Below are positions 15,266-28,000 of a DNA stretch of 64,000 nt, one piece after another (position 1 is the stretch's first letter; every line of letters begins with the position of its first letter). The translations under genes and the position numbers were made by a program. The stretch comes from Tetrahymena thermophila SB210. Its lineage: Eukaryota > Ciliophora > Oligohymenophorea > Hymenostomatida > Tetrahymenidae. The notes under the pieces are model-generated. The model did no database searches and was not told the DNA's origin. It saw only the letters and a list, made by a program, of their open reading frames with translations. The stretch is from assembly GCF_000189635.1 (NCBI RefSeq), contig NW_002476398.1, forward strand, positions 49,101-113,100. Direction: 5' to 3'.

Positions 15266-17450
15266 ATGATTACAATATTAAGATATTTTGATTTGTTTTC
15301 GCAATCTATTTAATTAAATGGAAGTTTGCCAAATAAAAAATAGACTCGCTTTGGGATTTTTATAAGTATTTTAATATTTTCCTTGACTCTTTTTTACTTT
15401 GTTTACCTATCTTAGCTCTATTTTAGCAACTAAATTGATCCAAAATTTAGATCATAAAATTTTATAAGTAATGAAGTTGTAGATATGCCTTTAAGCAATG
15501 ATTTTTTTGGGTTTTAGTTAGCTCCACAATTTAATTAAGATTTAATTACGTAGCAATATAGCCAAAACAAAACGTTTATCGTGTTTTTGGCATTTTATTT
15601 TTATCGAAACAGTAGTTATAATGGATATTAGTAACTAGATGTAGTTAATTGTAAAAATCCATAGTTAAATGGCTATTATTGTGTAGATTATTCAAAAAAC
15701 CCTTATTTAAACATAAAAATTGGAAACAAAAATAATGTTTTCTCTGAATTAATCATTTTTTCTTACAGATGTTAAGATACTGATATCTATAAAACCTTTG
15801 TGCCTGATAATTGTGCAGATCCAAGTGAAATAGATAAATATTTAGCAAATACATAAAACACTTTGAATTTTAGGTTGTAAATTTCTTAGTATAACACTAC
15901 TTCAAAAGAAGTAGAAATAGGATATATTAACAATAGATTAGCTTCATTAGGGAATTATTTAACATTAGCAGAGTTAAAGGTAAAAAAATAGATTACTTCA
16001 ATTAAAGAAGGTCTTTTTCTTCAATCAGAAAGCTCATTTTCTTCTCCAATATCTGTTTAATTTGGTTCATCATCTCTAGATTATAAATCTTATGTTAGAG
16101 AAACGGGTAAAAAAATGATATCTTTAGTAACTGTCGACGTTGACGAAAACGTTTAATATTTTAATATCGAATATCCACCTTTTACTGAAATATTAGCTCT
16201 TTGCAATAGCTTTTTTGCATTACTTATGATTTTGGGGGTTATTTGTAGAGCAATTGCCCAACGCCTTATAAGACAAGACATCTTTTTACTGGTTTTATAA
16301 AACTCTTACTAAGAAACATACCAAAAAATTCTTAAAAATAGGAACATAGCTCAGTTTAATGAAGATATTTTGCTAAATTAGGTTGATAAAAGTTTGTTGA
16401 CAGCGAATGAAGGAATTGAAAACAATTAACAAATTTTAATCCCGTAATTCAAACATTTAAGCAGTTAGTCAGTTTTTAGAAAAGGTTAGAGCTATGATTC
16501 AAAACAAAGCTGCAGCAAATAGCACAATTAACTTCTTTAAGATAATCAAGTATCTATCTCAAATGTACTTTTTTAGCCTCACCAAGAGCTTAGTTAAGTA
16601 TTTACTAAACCTAACAAATAATCTCCTCCTTTGAAAAGTTATTAAAGCTATAGTCTAAAAAAAGATAATAGTTATTAAAGTAATTTATCATTATGTTAAA
16701 CTTCACAGAAAAATGAAATTACTAGAAGTATTTATTTGAAAAGTCATAATAAAAACAGTAAACAAGATGAAACAAATAATTAAAGTAGAACTAAAAATGA
16801 TTGCAATTTTAATTAAATAATAAATTAAAGACTAACTGCCTTTTCAAATTAAAAAGTAAATGAAAAAGTAAAAAATTAGCTTTTCAAAATAAGGTAGATA
16901 TTTAATTTATTTTCTTTGATTTTCTAAAAATAACTTATTTTAAAATAATATTAATTAATTTAAATTTTATAGATTATTTTGTAAAAATAAATTTCTTGAA
17001 TCATGTGGGTTGAACAAATAAATGATGGATAAAATAGAAAAACAAGTTTTTGAGAGTTTAGATTTTTATAAACTCTACAAAGATATTTAACTACTGAAAA
17101 AAGCTATGATGATGCTTCTTAGCAAAGATTAATTTGCTGCATTACAATTAGTAGGTTATTCACATGAATTTTTAGGCTTAAAGTTAGACAAATAAACAAA
17201 AGCAACTATTGAAAATAGTAGTTAAATTTATTTTTTGCATCTGTTCTAAATTTAATATTTTATTAAATTTTTTATTTATAAAGTTGAGAATTAGAAGAGT
17301 CATTTAGAATAACAAAATATTATTTAACAATCTGAGGAACTACAAAGTTAACAAATAGGTTTATTTTTGCAAAGATATTAAAGTTAACAAAATTTAAGTT
17401 AAGTAGATAAAAGAATATTTTCGTCTATGTTCATAAATTCAATTTTATGA
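15266..17450 (+). CDS. Two-pass transmembrane protein, ciliate-specific family (tandem copy 2)
   Basis: Three exons, 15266-16893, 16973-17217 and 17284-17450, give 679 residues. Exons 2 and 3 have exactly the same lengths (245 and 167 nt) and intron phases (2 and 1) as in copy 1, so the two genes arose by tandem duplication. The order is the same: cytosolic N-terminus, first membrane segment ending in LYFSNQIDPKFRSQ, luminal domain with four cysteines conserved between the copies, and second membrane segment (LLMILGVICRAIAQ). A long polar cytosolic region and the conserved end (LVGYSHEFLG, then LFLQRYQ) follow. The luminal domain and both membrane segments are well conserved; the middle of the cytosolic region has diverged. 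Function unknown. It may form a complex with the product of copy 1, but that is only inference from adjacency. Confidence 0.88.
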
Positions 17451-18095
17451 AAATAATTTTTATTTAATTTTTTATAAATTAATTTGGTAAACTCAAACAG
17501 ATAAATTAATAGTAAGTAATTTTTATTAAATTTGTGTTTTAAATAAAAATAAAACTATAAAAAATAATATTTTAAGATTTCAATTTTTATTTCTAGAATC
17601 ATATTCAAACAAAAATAGTAATAACCTAATTTTTTTATCATTCCCTTAATTTTATTTTTATTTTAATAAAATAAATTATCCCTATTTTAAGAAAAAAAAA
17701 AAAGGGACATGTCTTAATTAATTTAATTAATGAGGATTTACAATAAATAAATACTTTAATGTGACTCATTTTAATAATTAATTTTGAATAAAGTAAAAAA
17801 AATAATATTTAGTTTGTTATCTTAGTAATGAAATTTATAAATAACTTGAATGTTAGGATATAATAAATTATAATTATATGGTTGAGTGTGCAAATAGTTG
17901 GATGGTTAATAAATTGTGTTTTATTTAATTTTTATCCTTTATTTATAATGTAAATAATTCAATTAACAGACATAAATACATTATCAAATAAAGCAAACTA
18001 TTTAATAAATTAGTAATATTTGAGATACCTATTTATTTTTAATTGATTAATTTTATAGTAAATATATAAATAGATAGATCGAGAGTTAGCACAAA
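17451..18095 (+). other. Intergenic region
   Basis: About 645 nt of AT-rich sequence lies upstream of the PG-rich repeat gene. An A-run followed by GGGACATG lies near 17691-17711. Nothing coding was seen; it is presumably 3' UTR plus promoter. Confidence 0.5.
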
Positions 18096-19254
18096 ATGTC
18101 TGATACAAAGTATAATTCCTCTCTTTATGAAGGAAATCTCAAATTAAATCATGAAGTGATAAATAATTCTAATACAAAACAGCTTTATTCATTTACCAAA
18201 GCAAAAAGATTCATATACTAAAAACCAGCTTGTGCTTAAGCATTTTATGATCTTCCTAATGTAAAAGACAAAAGATCAGCATTAATGGGATCAGGATAAA
18301 AAGTTCCAATTTCAAATGCTGATAAAACTATTCCAAGCCCTTAAGACTATATTATAAAATCATACTTCGAAGATTCACTATAAAAATAGAGAGGAGTTAG
18401 CTTTAAAAATGGTCGAGATGTAAAATATAATTTATTTAAATTTAAATTAGACAATCATTCCAAGCCACTCTAATAAATATTATGATAAAAAATAGAAAAC
18501 AAAATTTGGAAATATGTTTAACAATCAAGGAGCTCCAGGCGTGGGACAATATTTAATCAAATCTGACTTTGAAAAATTAGCAAATAAAGGATACACTATG
18601 ATGTCGAAGAACTAAACTTAATGTAAATACTATTTTTCAATAAATCATTATAATGACTCATTAATATAAAAAGCCATGTGGAACATCAAAGCACCATATC
18701 CAGGACCTGGATCATACAATTAAATAAACCCAATAGACCCAAAATAAATAGTACTCTCTACAATGAAAAAGTATTAAGGTTATGCCATACCTCATTCTAA
18801 AAGATTCTCTAATTAAAGTAAATGAAATTAAGCCATATTTATTAAAAGAAATATATTATAAATATAAAATTAATTAATAATTATCAATTTATTCGTTTAT
18901 TACTTTAAAGCTTTATTATTAATTTATTATTTAGGATGTTCCACTCCTGGACCTGGATAATATAATGATGAAAAACAAAAATAAGTTGGATAATATATAA
19001 ACTCAAGATAAAGAAGTATTTCAGGAACAAGATTTACTACTGAAAATAGAAATGTATTTTAAATTTCTAAATAGCCAAGTAATTTAAATTCTGCATAATT
19101 TTCCAAATTATTCATTTATTCATTAATAAAAGTGCCTGGACCAGGTTCATATAGAGTTTATACAGAATTTGGTGATGGAGATTACGATAGACCAAAATCA
19201 TAATTTAGAATGAGGAGAACTTATTCTACTCCTAGTGTTTAAGCAACATAATGA
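18096..19254 (+). CDS. Sperm-tail PG-rich repeat (SHIPPO/ODF3-like) protein
   Basis: Four exons, 18096-18419, 18451-18817, 18935-19078 and 19133-19254, give 318 residues ending in TGA. Four Pro-Gly-rich repeats can be read: GAPGVGQY (about residue 135), PYPGPGSYN (about 189), STPGPGQYN (about 233) and MPGPGSYR (about 279). This is the hallmark of the SHIPPO family, whose members bind along axonemal or cortical microtubules in ciliated cells. The protein is short, basic and free of membrane segments or a signal peptide, which fits a cytoskeletal role in a ciliate. Intron 1 is only 31 nt, but without it the frame hits TGA, and with it the frame continues into the first PG repeat. The exact ends of the last intron (19079-19132) are slightly less certain. 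Confidence 0.87.
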
Positions 19255-20843
19255 ATGAAAGAAAATATTACAAATTAAAATTATATTAAAAACAAGTGAG
19301 TACTATAAATATATCTAATAATAATTTATGCTACACAATTTTATTTAAAGCATTTTTCCATTTATAATTAATTTGTACAAATTAGTATATGTTATTTAGT
19401 TAATTTGTTTTCTCTATTGTTGAATGAAAATCAAATATTAATTTTTAGAATATTATTTGATATATTTTTATTTTAATTTCAATTTAATAAGAAATATTAA
19501 CATTCTGAAAGACATAAATTAAAAAATAATTAAAAAAATAATATATATTTTATAAAATAATAATAGAAAAATAATTGTTTCAAATTACTATTGACTTGAG
19601 AATTTTATTTTATAAATTGATTTATTACATAACACTTATTTTAATTGATATCAATTTTTAAAATTTGACAAATTTCCTTAATTTTCACTCAAAAAATTTT
19701 TGGATTTTTTTTGAACAAAGGTGTTAATTATTAAAAGATTTAAGAAAATTTTTTTAAATAATGTATTAAATCTGAATAATATAAAATTTATAAATTTTTT
19801 ATCTTTGAGAATACCTTTTTTAAGGTTCAATTAGTCTAAACAGTATTGATTTTGTTAATCACCTAAGCTAAAACTAATTAAAAAAATAAAGAGTATTTTG
19901 CTTTTAGTATCCACAAAACATTTAAGGAATAAAAGAAGGGTCACCCTAAAAAACATACTTATTAGAAAATAAAATACTAATATTATTTTGTTTTACTCAA
20001 GCAGAAAAGGATTGTTTAGTTATGAAATTTTACAATAAATTAATTTTATTTAAAAAAAGAAGTTTGAGTTATTTATTAATAAATATATTTTAAATTTTAA
20101 ACATGAAAAAAAAAATATTAAATTTGATTTATATTAAAAAATATTATTTTAAATACTATAAATTACTTCTAAGCATGTATTAACAGTAAAATAAAAATAA
20201 TTATGTACTTGAATATTCATTGTTTCTCTCATAACTAAAAGATTATTTAAAACCATTTTTTAAATTTTCATTAAAAAACAAGGATTATGCTTTAGACAAT
20301 ATGATTTAATTAACAAATTATTTATTTTCTTATGCACAAGATTTTGTCAAAAAATTTTTGATAGGCACATGATAAACTATTAAAAAGAATTTTATGACCA
20401 TTAAATTTAATTAAGCAATTTAATTTGGATATTCATTCTTACAAATATTTTTCTGATGGTCATTTCTTTTATTAATTTAGTTTTTGCTTCAAGTAGAAAT
20501 ATCTTTTACCTTTTTCCACAAATATTCAAACAATATTCAAGATTATTTAAATAAACCCCCAATTACTAAATAAATACATTACACTTTTCTTTTATTGTTA
20601 CTACATTTGAAAGACAACACTTATAAATTTTATCTTTACAGAATAAGCTTACTATACTTTTTGTTTTGCACAAGGATTATTTGATATCTTTTTATTTATT
20701 TTAAAAATGAGGAAAAAAGGAATTGAATAAATTTATTAATTTTGCTTTTGTCATATTTAAAAAAAAACATGATTAAACATATAATTGTAAGATATATTAT
20801 TTACTATTTATATTATATTTTTATTAATCATTTTTTTTATTTT
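19255..20843. other. Intergenic region, no gene seen
   Basis: About 1.6 kb of AT-rich sequence lies between the convergent PG-repeat gene (plus) and the small secreted gene (minus). I saw no coding frame. A compact inverted repeat, AGGGTCACCCT, occurs near 19937. The rest is A/T homopolymer-rich and probably carries both 3' UTRs. Confidence 0.5.
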
Positions 20844-21299
20844 TCAGAAGGGACTAACAGCATCTAATCCGAAGGTACAGTTACCTAAGACTGTGTTGTT
20901 TTACTTTCTGATTCCAACAAATGTGTGGTTTTTGCACAAAGGAATGTTTTATGAGGCCCAAGCTTCTTAGCAATTTTAGATGGAGAAAGTAGTGTTGTGA
21001 TCGAATTCAGCTTCAATGTTAACGAAGTTAACTTTAAGAGGGACAAAGACATTTTAGGGTTTTCCTAATTTGTTAAGTGTGGCAATTTATAAGGTCATCT
21101 CGCTGGGGGACATAGTAGGATTAGATAAATAAGCCTTTCCTTCACCTACAACTGGGCAGTCCATAGAAGCTTAAGTGTTATTAAAGGTCCAGAAATTTCT
21201 TTAGCAGTATTTGGGGTTGCAGCCTTAAGAAACAGTGAAGTTGTAGGTCTAGGCGCTAACAATAGCGATCAAAGCAACAGCTAAGATAATTGATTTCAT
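20844..21299 (-). CDS. Small secreted cysteine-containing protein, intronless, highly biased codons
   Basis: A single open frame of 151 residues starts at 21299 and ends with TGA at 20846-20844. Residues 1-16 form a clear signal peptide (MKSIILAVALIAIVSA, then QTYNF). The mature part has six cysteines (probably three disulfides) and several N-x-S/T sites (NFT, NNT, NHT, NCT). No membrane anchor or GPI-like tail is present. Codon use differs sharply from all neighbours: many TTC, AAC, GCC, ACC, CCC, GTC and CTT codons, and local GC content well above the surroundings. In Tetrahymena this bias is known for strongly expressed genes, so I infer an abundant secreted or granule protein. I do not recognise the family. 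It is oriented against both flanking plus-strand genes. Confidence 0.88.
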
Positions 21300-24200
21300 G
21301 GATAATTAGTTATCTTCTTTTCAGATTTTTTTTTGAGATATTTTTATTAATTAAGTTTTATAAATAATTGAATAAAGAAACTAATATTTCAACCAATTGC
21401 TTTTTGAATTTATTACTACTTATTTACTTACTTTTATAATTATTTTCTTTTATATCTGTAACACAAAAGAAAAACATAATATATTCTGGCAAGATAACCA
21501 CATAAAATTTATTTAAAATTTCTTTGGAATCAAACAAAAGTCAGGTATTATAAATAAATATAATAGCAAAATATATTCTTTTATTATCAGTTTAATACTT
21601 CTTTTATTTAATATTTTTAACTGATCATTATTAGCTATTATAAATACCTTTATTGAATAATCAAAATCTAATTATAAAATATTATAAATATTAATATAAA
21701 ATAATTTATGGTATGTTAAACTACCTTGTTATTCAAAATATCCCCTAATTTTATAAAAAATAATTTACTAAATTCAAAGATTTAATATATACTTAAACAG
21801 ATAGTATCTAAGTTAAAGTACTAAATAATTATATTGAAAATAAAAAAATTTAAATTATATATACCAAAATACCTCAATCCATAAAAATGTGATGAACCCA
21901 TTATGCTTTATGTCTTGGTTAAAGAAAAATAAATTAATTCTTGCCTTAATTGAAATAATAAAATAGAAGTAAAAAAATGAGTGAATATGGTAGGTAAATA
22001 TTTACTTAAAAGGTTATTTATATGAGGAAAATTAATTGTAAATTTAAAATTTGAAATTAGTATTTAGTAAAAGTATGTATTAACTCAATGCTCTGCAGTT
22101 AAATATTTCTTAAATATTTTTTATAAAACTTCCTTTTAATAAATATAAAATATTTTTAGGTATTCAAAAAGATTAGATTAATATTCTCAGCAAAAAAAAT
22201 AATTTATGCAGATAAAAGATTTAAATTTTAAATTTATAAAATAGATAAAACAAATTGTTTTTGCTGCAGCTGTATAAAAGATTTTTTTGTATTAAAATAC
22301 ATAAATGACATAAATGGAGCAAACTATTAATCATATTTGAATTCAAGATACAAATTAGTTAATTTTATCATATTTAAATATTTTATATATCTAATAAGAT
22401 TTTTCTATTTCATTTGATTAAGAGTAAAAATAAATATTTATTTATTTAAAATAAACTTAAAAAAATATTTTTTGTTTTTAATTTTTATTAGAAAGATTTT
22501 TTTTCAATAAAATAAAACTTTTGAATTTATCATGCAGCCATATTTTTCAATTCCTAGTTTCTTTATTTAATTTATCTTGAGTTAATAAATTTTTAAAAAT
22601 GACTAAATGATAGCTTTCAATAATTATAATAATAACAACTTAAATTTTTATACTTAATCAAAAACATATTTTTTTAACAATAATTTTTTAAAAGAGTTTG
22701 ATATGTCATATTAGAAAAATTAATTATTTTTTAATATAAAATTAATGTCTTTATTTTCTTAAATGATTTATTATAATTTTGACAACATATTAATTAGTAT
22801 GTATTAAAAATATTATTTATCATTACATTAAAAATATTAATGATTTATCAAGTCAATTCATATTTTCTTCAATCTTATTTCAAATACAATATTTATTTAG
22901 AAATAAAAAATATATTCATTAAATAGATTAAAAATATGATAATCTTTGATGTTATCATAAATTCAAATTATAATTTTCTTCAATTCATTTCAACGATAAT
23001 AATTATTCTGGAAGAAATAATCTATTATTTGTTTCCTAGAAAGTTAAGATATATATTACTTAATCAAGTTAAGAGTAAAAAAGAAATTATATTTTAATGA
23101 AAATTCATTTTTTTAAAAATTAAGCAGCAAATTAGAATTTAAATGATAATTAATATTGACCAGCTAATTAAATTCAAGTTTATTTTTATCATTGGAGTGT
23201 GTTAAATTCTATTAATATATATAGTAATAATAAATCTTCTAAATTTTAATAAATAAGTTGTAATACAATAAACATATTTTAGGAATAATTTTAAAAACTA
23301 AAAATTTAAAATATCATAGACAATAAGTATTTATACTTATATAAAAGATGAATATTAATTATAAAGTTATAGAATATATAAAATATATTTTAGAATTTAT
23401 TGGAAAAATGAAATAAGAAAGATATTTAACTCGTGTAAAACAGATTCAATTATTTGTATGAGATTATATCATTAGCAATGCTTAAGTAGGTAAATTTTTA
23501 TTTTATAGTATCTTCTATTTTAAGGTAAATGCGCTTTTTTATTAACTAATAAATAAATTTATTCATTCAGTGATTCTTAGAATTAGATGTGTAAGTACAA
23601 TTTTATTTGAATATAAAGTAGATGATATATCAAATAATTGAGTAAATTTACAATAATAGCATAGATAATTAAAATCGAGGCCATTTTTAGACCATTTTGA
23701 AAAGCTTCCTCTTACCAAATATTAATCAGCTAGTATTTGAATTTGAGACTAGCATTTGCCAATTTTTTTAAAAACTTTATGTCAATTTTTTTAATTACAT
23801 GAAAAATAAATAGAAAGGAAATTTCTGTTTACGGAGCTCGCATCCCCAATATTTATTACATTAGATTTTGCATTATTATTTTTCTATTATTAAAAATAAG
23901 AATTTTTTTGCCACCAAATTATAAAAGATAAAACTAAAAATTTTAAATTTATTTCTAAATTAAGACCATCTTTAACATTATCTTTTATGAATTAGGCAAA
24001 CATATTCAATTGTGTATTAGTTTGATATAAAATTATTTATTTGAGTTTTCTATTAATTAAACTATATATTTATTTTTATTAAATGCTGGAGTAAAATAAA
24101 TTCAAGCTTATTATCTATTGAAGCCTTTCTAATTAATTCAAGAATGATCAATTCTATCTAATGATACATTCATAAGATAAAATATTTAAATGATAAAAAT

Positions 24201-25080
24201 TAAAATACCATTTAAATAAATCTTACTTAAATATTTTAGATCAGTTAAAATTTATATTTAAATAAAAATAATATTTTATATTTTTTAAGAAAGAACGAAA
24301 TCTTATGAACTAAATAAAAATATTTCTGTTTTTTTCCTAACTGAATGAATATGATTAGATTAGGTTGAATTTTATTTAGTTACAAAAAATTTATATCATA
24401 AAAATTTTAAGGCAAAAACAATTTTTTATTAATTAATTTGCTCAGTAATACTACCTCTATGGCAAAAAATTTCTAATTTTATTTTCTATTTTTCTAATCC
24501 TAAAATTCAAATAAATTTTTATTATAAATTACATATTTGAAGTATTTGTGTTTATTAATAGGACTAAAACATATTTTCTTACTAATTCTACATTTTCAAA
24601 AATCAAGTAACAAGAATTCTTTAACACAATAAATTTATTTTAGTAAAAATTTGTTTACTTAAAACTTATATACTAATAGAAAATAATAGTCTTTTATAAT
24701 TTAAAAATATTCTATCTATTTTATCATTATATAAATGTAACATCAATGTAATTAATTTTTAACATCTGTCAGAATTAAATAAAAAATTTATGAAATTAAT
24801 TTTAAGAAAAATGGTTTGAGTGATAATGATAGCTTGAAGAATAGTTTTCGATAATTTAGTTGTTTTAAGGTAATTAGTACTATTTTAAGTGTAAACTCAA
24901 TCAAATAAATTTTCTATTGAAAAGAATTAAAAATTAGACTCTAATTAATTTAAAGTCTATAGCTATTTAAAATTGAATACAATTATTAGATTTTCAAATG
25001 CTTCTTAAATTATTTAGATAGTTATATAAATTTTAATTAAAATTAGAATGCTATATACTAAAAAAAAATAAGTAAAAAAT
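21300..25080. other. Long AT-rich gene-poor region
   Basis: About 3.8 kb lies between the small secreted gene and the REJ-like gene. Most of it is A/T runs without coding character. The segment nearest 21300 should hold the promoter of the secreted gene. One stretch (about 23350-23990) has higher GC and an open frame and is listed separately as a doubtful candidate. The last few hundred bases before 25081 should carry the promoter of the REJ-like gene. Confidence 0.5.
23348..23990 (+). pseudogene. Doubtful gene candidate or gene remnant
   Basis: From about 23622 to the TGA at 23988-23990 a frame stays open for about 123 codons with coding-like composition (LKSFLLPNINQLVFEFETS, CLRSSHPQYLLHQ). 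That is not statistically strong in DNA where TGA is rare. Upstream, an ATG at 23348 opens a plausible N-terminus (MNINYKVIEYIKYILEF), but joining it to the open part needs several very small exons, one of about 16 nt. After about 23960 another frame also looks coding (a run containing FYELGKHIQL), which would suit a frameshifted remnant. No domain or signal peptide is recognised. It could be a real small gene with short introns, a decaying gene, or chance. Confidence 0.25.
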
Positions 25081-28000
25081 ATGGATTACTATTTGTTTAA
25101 TAATATAAAAATAATTTATTTTAACTTAATAATATCAGTAGCATTAATTTTAATTGATGTAAAAGCTTAGAATTGCTCAAATTTAATCTCGAAATAAACC
25201 GCATCTATCACACGCTAAGGTAATTAGTTAGTAAAATAAGTAATATTTACTTATTATTTTTTAAATTAAGGCTATCAGTGTATTTATGACTCAAGCTAAA
25301 ACTATTCAATTGGTGATTTAGTTAAAACTTACATTACATAATAGACTTCTACTCAATTTAAAGACATAGTTTTATCTAAGGGTGATTGCGATGTATAATA
25401 CTTAATCAATCCAATCAGTTAATCACTATTAAATGATATTTTAATTGATTTTTAAGGTAATAATGGATAAAATTTATCCTATTTATAAATTAGCTTTGAT
25501 TCGTACTTTTAATTACAAAATGGAGTTTTTCCAGATTCAATTACAATAATGACTTATTAGAAAAATGGAGGAAACTCTTATTTAAATTAGCTAGATAATT
25601 CTGTGAAATAGTAATCTTCATCTTTAAATTGCAAAAATAATTATTATAAAAAATCTGAATATTATTTAATTGACATGAAATCTGCTACTTCCTACTTTAC
25701 TTTACAGACTTAAGTTCATCCTAATACTTTTCCAAATTTAATGGCAAATATTCAAATACTAGCATATTATTAAGTAATTTTTAATTTTATAATTTCCTTT
25801 TTATTTTTACATTTGATAGAAATTTAATTAGATTTATCTATTTTATAATTTTAAAACAAAATATCTTAAAATTATAATACAAATAAATTTGATTGATTGT
25901 GCTGCATTTTGCTAAAAATCAAATTAAAAAATTAATTTTTTTAATAAAAAATAAAATATAGTGTCCAATAGGCTGCTCTACATGTAATACATCTGGCGAA
26001 TGTTCTGCTTGTATAACTAATTATAATTTAACATAAAAACTTTGCTTATTAAAGTGTAGTTCAAATCAATATGCACAAGTAACAGATACTGCTACAACTG
26101 AATAAAAATGTTTATAATGCGATGTTTCTTGTTTAACCTGCTTTGGTAAGTCAACTAATTGTAATACTTGTAGTAATGGATATTATCCTATAATTACCAC
26201 AGGAACTGCTACTACGTTTTAATGCGTATAAACATGCCCAGATACTTACTATCTTACCAATAATCAATGCAAATAATGTCAAGCACCTTGTCTTAATTGT
26301 TTAGGTGATCCAAAAAGCTGTACTTCTTGTTAAAATAATTATTATCCTTTGATATCATAATAATAAAGTACTACATTTTAATGTTTAACCACCTGTCCTA
26401 ATGGATTTTAATTCACATAAAACAAATGTTAAGAATGTTAAATTTATAGTACATAATCCTGCTATAGTTGTGGTCCAACTTGCAAAACTTGTTAAAAAGG
26501 TGAAAAAAATTTTTGTTTAGATTGCTATGACAGTATGACTTTTAATGGTTATACATGTGTTTGTAAAAACACCTAAGATACTAGAGCAAACTTATATCAT
26601 TGCAGCTATGATATATATGCAGCAGTTTAAGCTACCTATGAGAGTAGTGTTCCTATCTTAACTCTAGAATTCGGATCACCCTTAGTTTCTGTGTATGGTC
26701 TTTCATGCAACTAAATATTTGACTAAGCTACAAATGACCTATTAGGATTTAATTCGATTTGCGAGATTAATTCAACTTAGATAATTGTTACTTTAAGTAA
26801 ATAAATTATTTTTTAAATTATAGAAATGAAATAATAAAAATAAAATAACTAGGTTCCGATGCAACAATAATGGCTGATAATATAATAGGATTTAACAGCA
26901 AAGCTTTGGTTCTTCAATTCTAAGGATACTCAAATCCTATAAAAATATTCCATCTAATTTCAATTGTATAAAAACCAGGACCTTAAGCAACTGTAATAGT
27001 TTAATATAATGAAAAAGTAAACTCTTGTGATGATATCTCTTTTGCAATCGTAGGTCTTTTAAATGATGGAAAAAGAGATTTCTTTTAAATACAATGGAGT
27101 TTAGCTTAACCTGAGAGTTATAGCAATTAAACGCTATCAAATATTAATAAAATTATAAGTTTAGCAAATAAAAAGCAAAGTCGTAGCTTATTTATAAACC
27201 GATATATTGTTGCTCCTGATACTTCTATTACAATTAATCTATTTTACATACTTAAAATTTAACAAAGAAGCACTCTTTCATTTACTACATTTAATTAATT
27301 AACCAAATAACTTTTTATATAAAGTATTTAAAATCACTATCCTCCTATCTACAAGTAAAGAATTATTTTTATTGCTTTTATTTAATATTAATTTAAATAA
27401 GAGGGTTACTAAAATTTATAAAAAATCTTTTTATATCTTACTAAAAATTTTATTTTTTAAATTAAAAAGTTACATGGATATAAAAGTATTCTTTATTTTC
27501 TATGTATAACTATGCGACTAATAGGGAAATAGAATTACTAAAGAAACTTTAGACGTTTAAGTAGTTTCTAAAGCTTAACCAGAATTAAACATCGTTCAAA
27601 ACTAATTTAATGATGAATAGATTGAAATAGATATTAAGCCTTATTCTATTCCTCTAAATTCTACTTTAGATCTTTCAGTAATACTAATATTTTTATTTTA
27701 TAAATTTAATTTATTTATTTAATTAACTACTAGGTTTAAGCAGTTTCAATAAGTAATAATTTGATTAATTCTACTTACAATATGTCAATCACCCCATAAA
27801 TCTCAGAATTATTTATTTAAATTTCTGGTGGTTCAGACAGAATGGTAGATTATTAAGCAAATACTACTATAACTGCAGTAGCAAGAGATTACGAAATTTA
27901 AGATGCTAATTCACCTTAAGGAATCTAACTTAAATGGACTTGTTAAAATATAGCTTCAAATAATGCGGATTCTTAATGCTACAATTATTTATTTGATGTT

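Larger units (their letters stand above)
12473..17450 (+). repeat. Tandem gene duplication
   Basis: Two head-to-tail paralogues have conserved exon number, intron phases and lengths of exons 2 and 3. Intron sequences and the intergenic spacer are not conserved, so the duplication is not very recent. Confidence 0.85.

Noticed and set aside
23836..23850. CCCCAA-like sequence as a telomere or chromosome-end signal
   Set aside because: It occurs as a single unit, not as a repeat, and no chromosome-breakage consensus was noticed.
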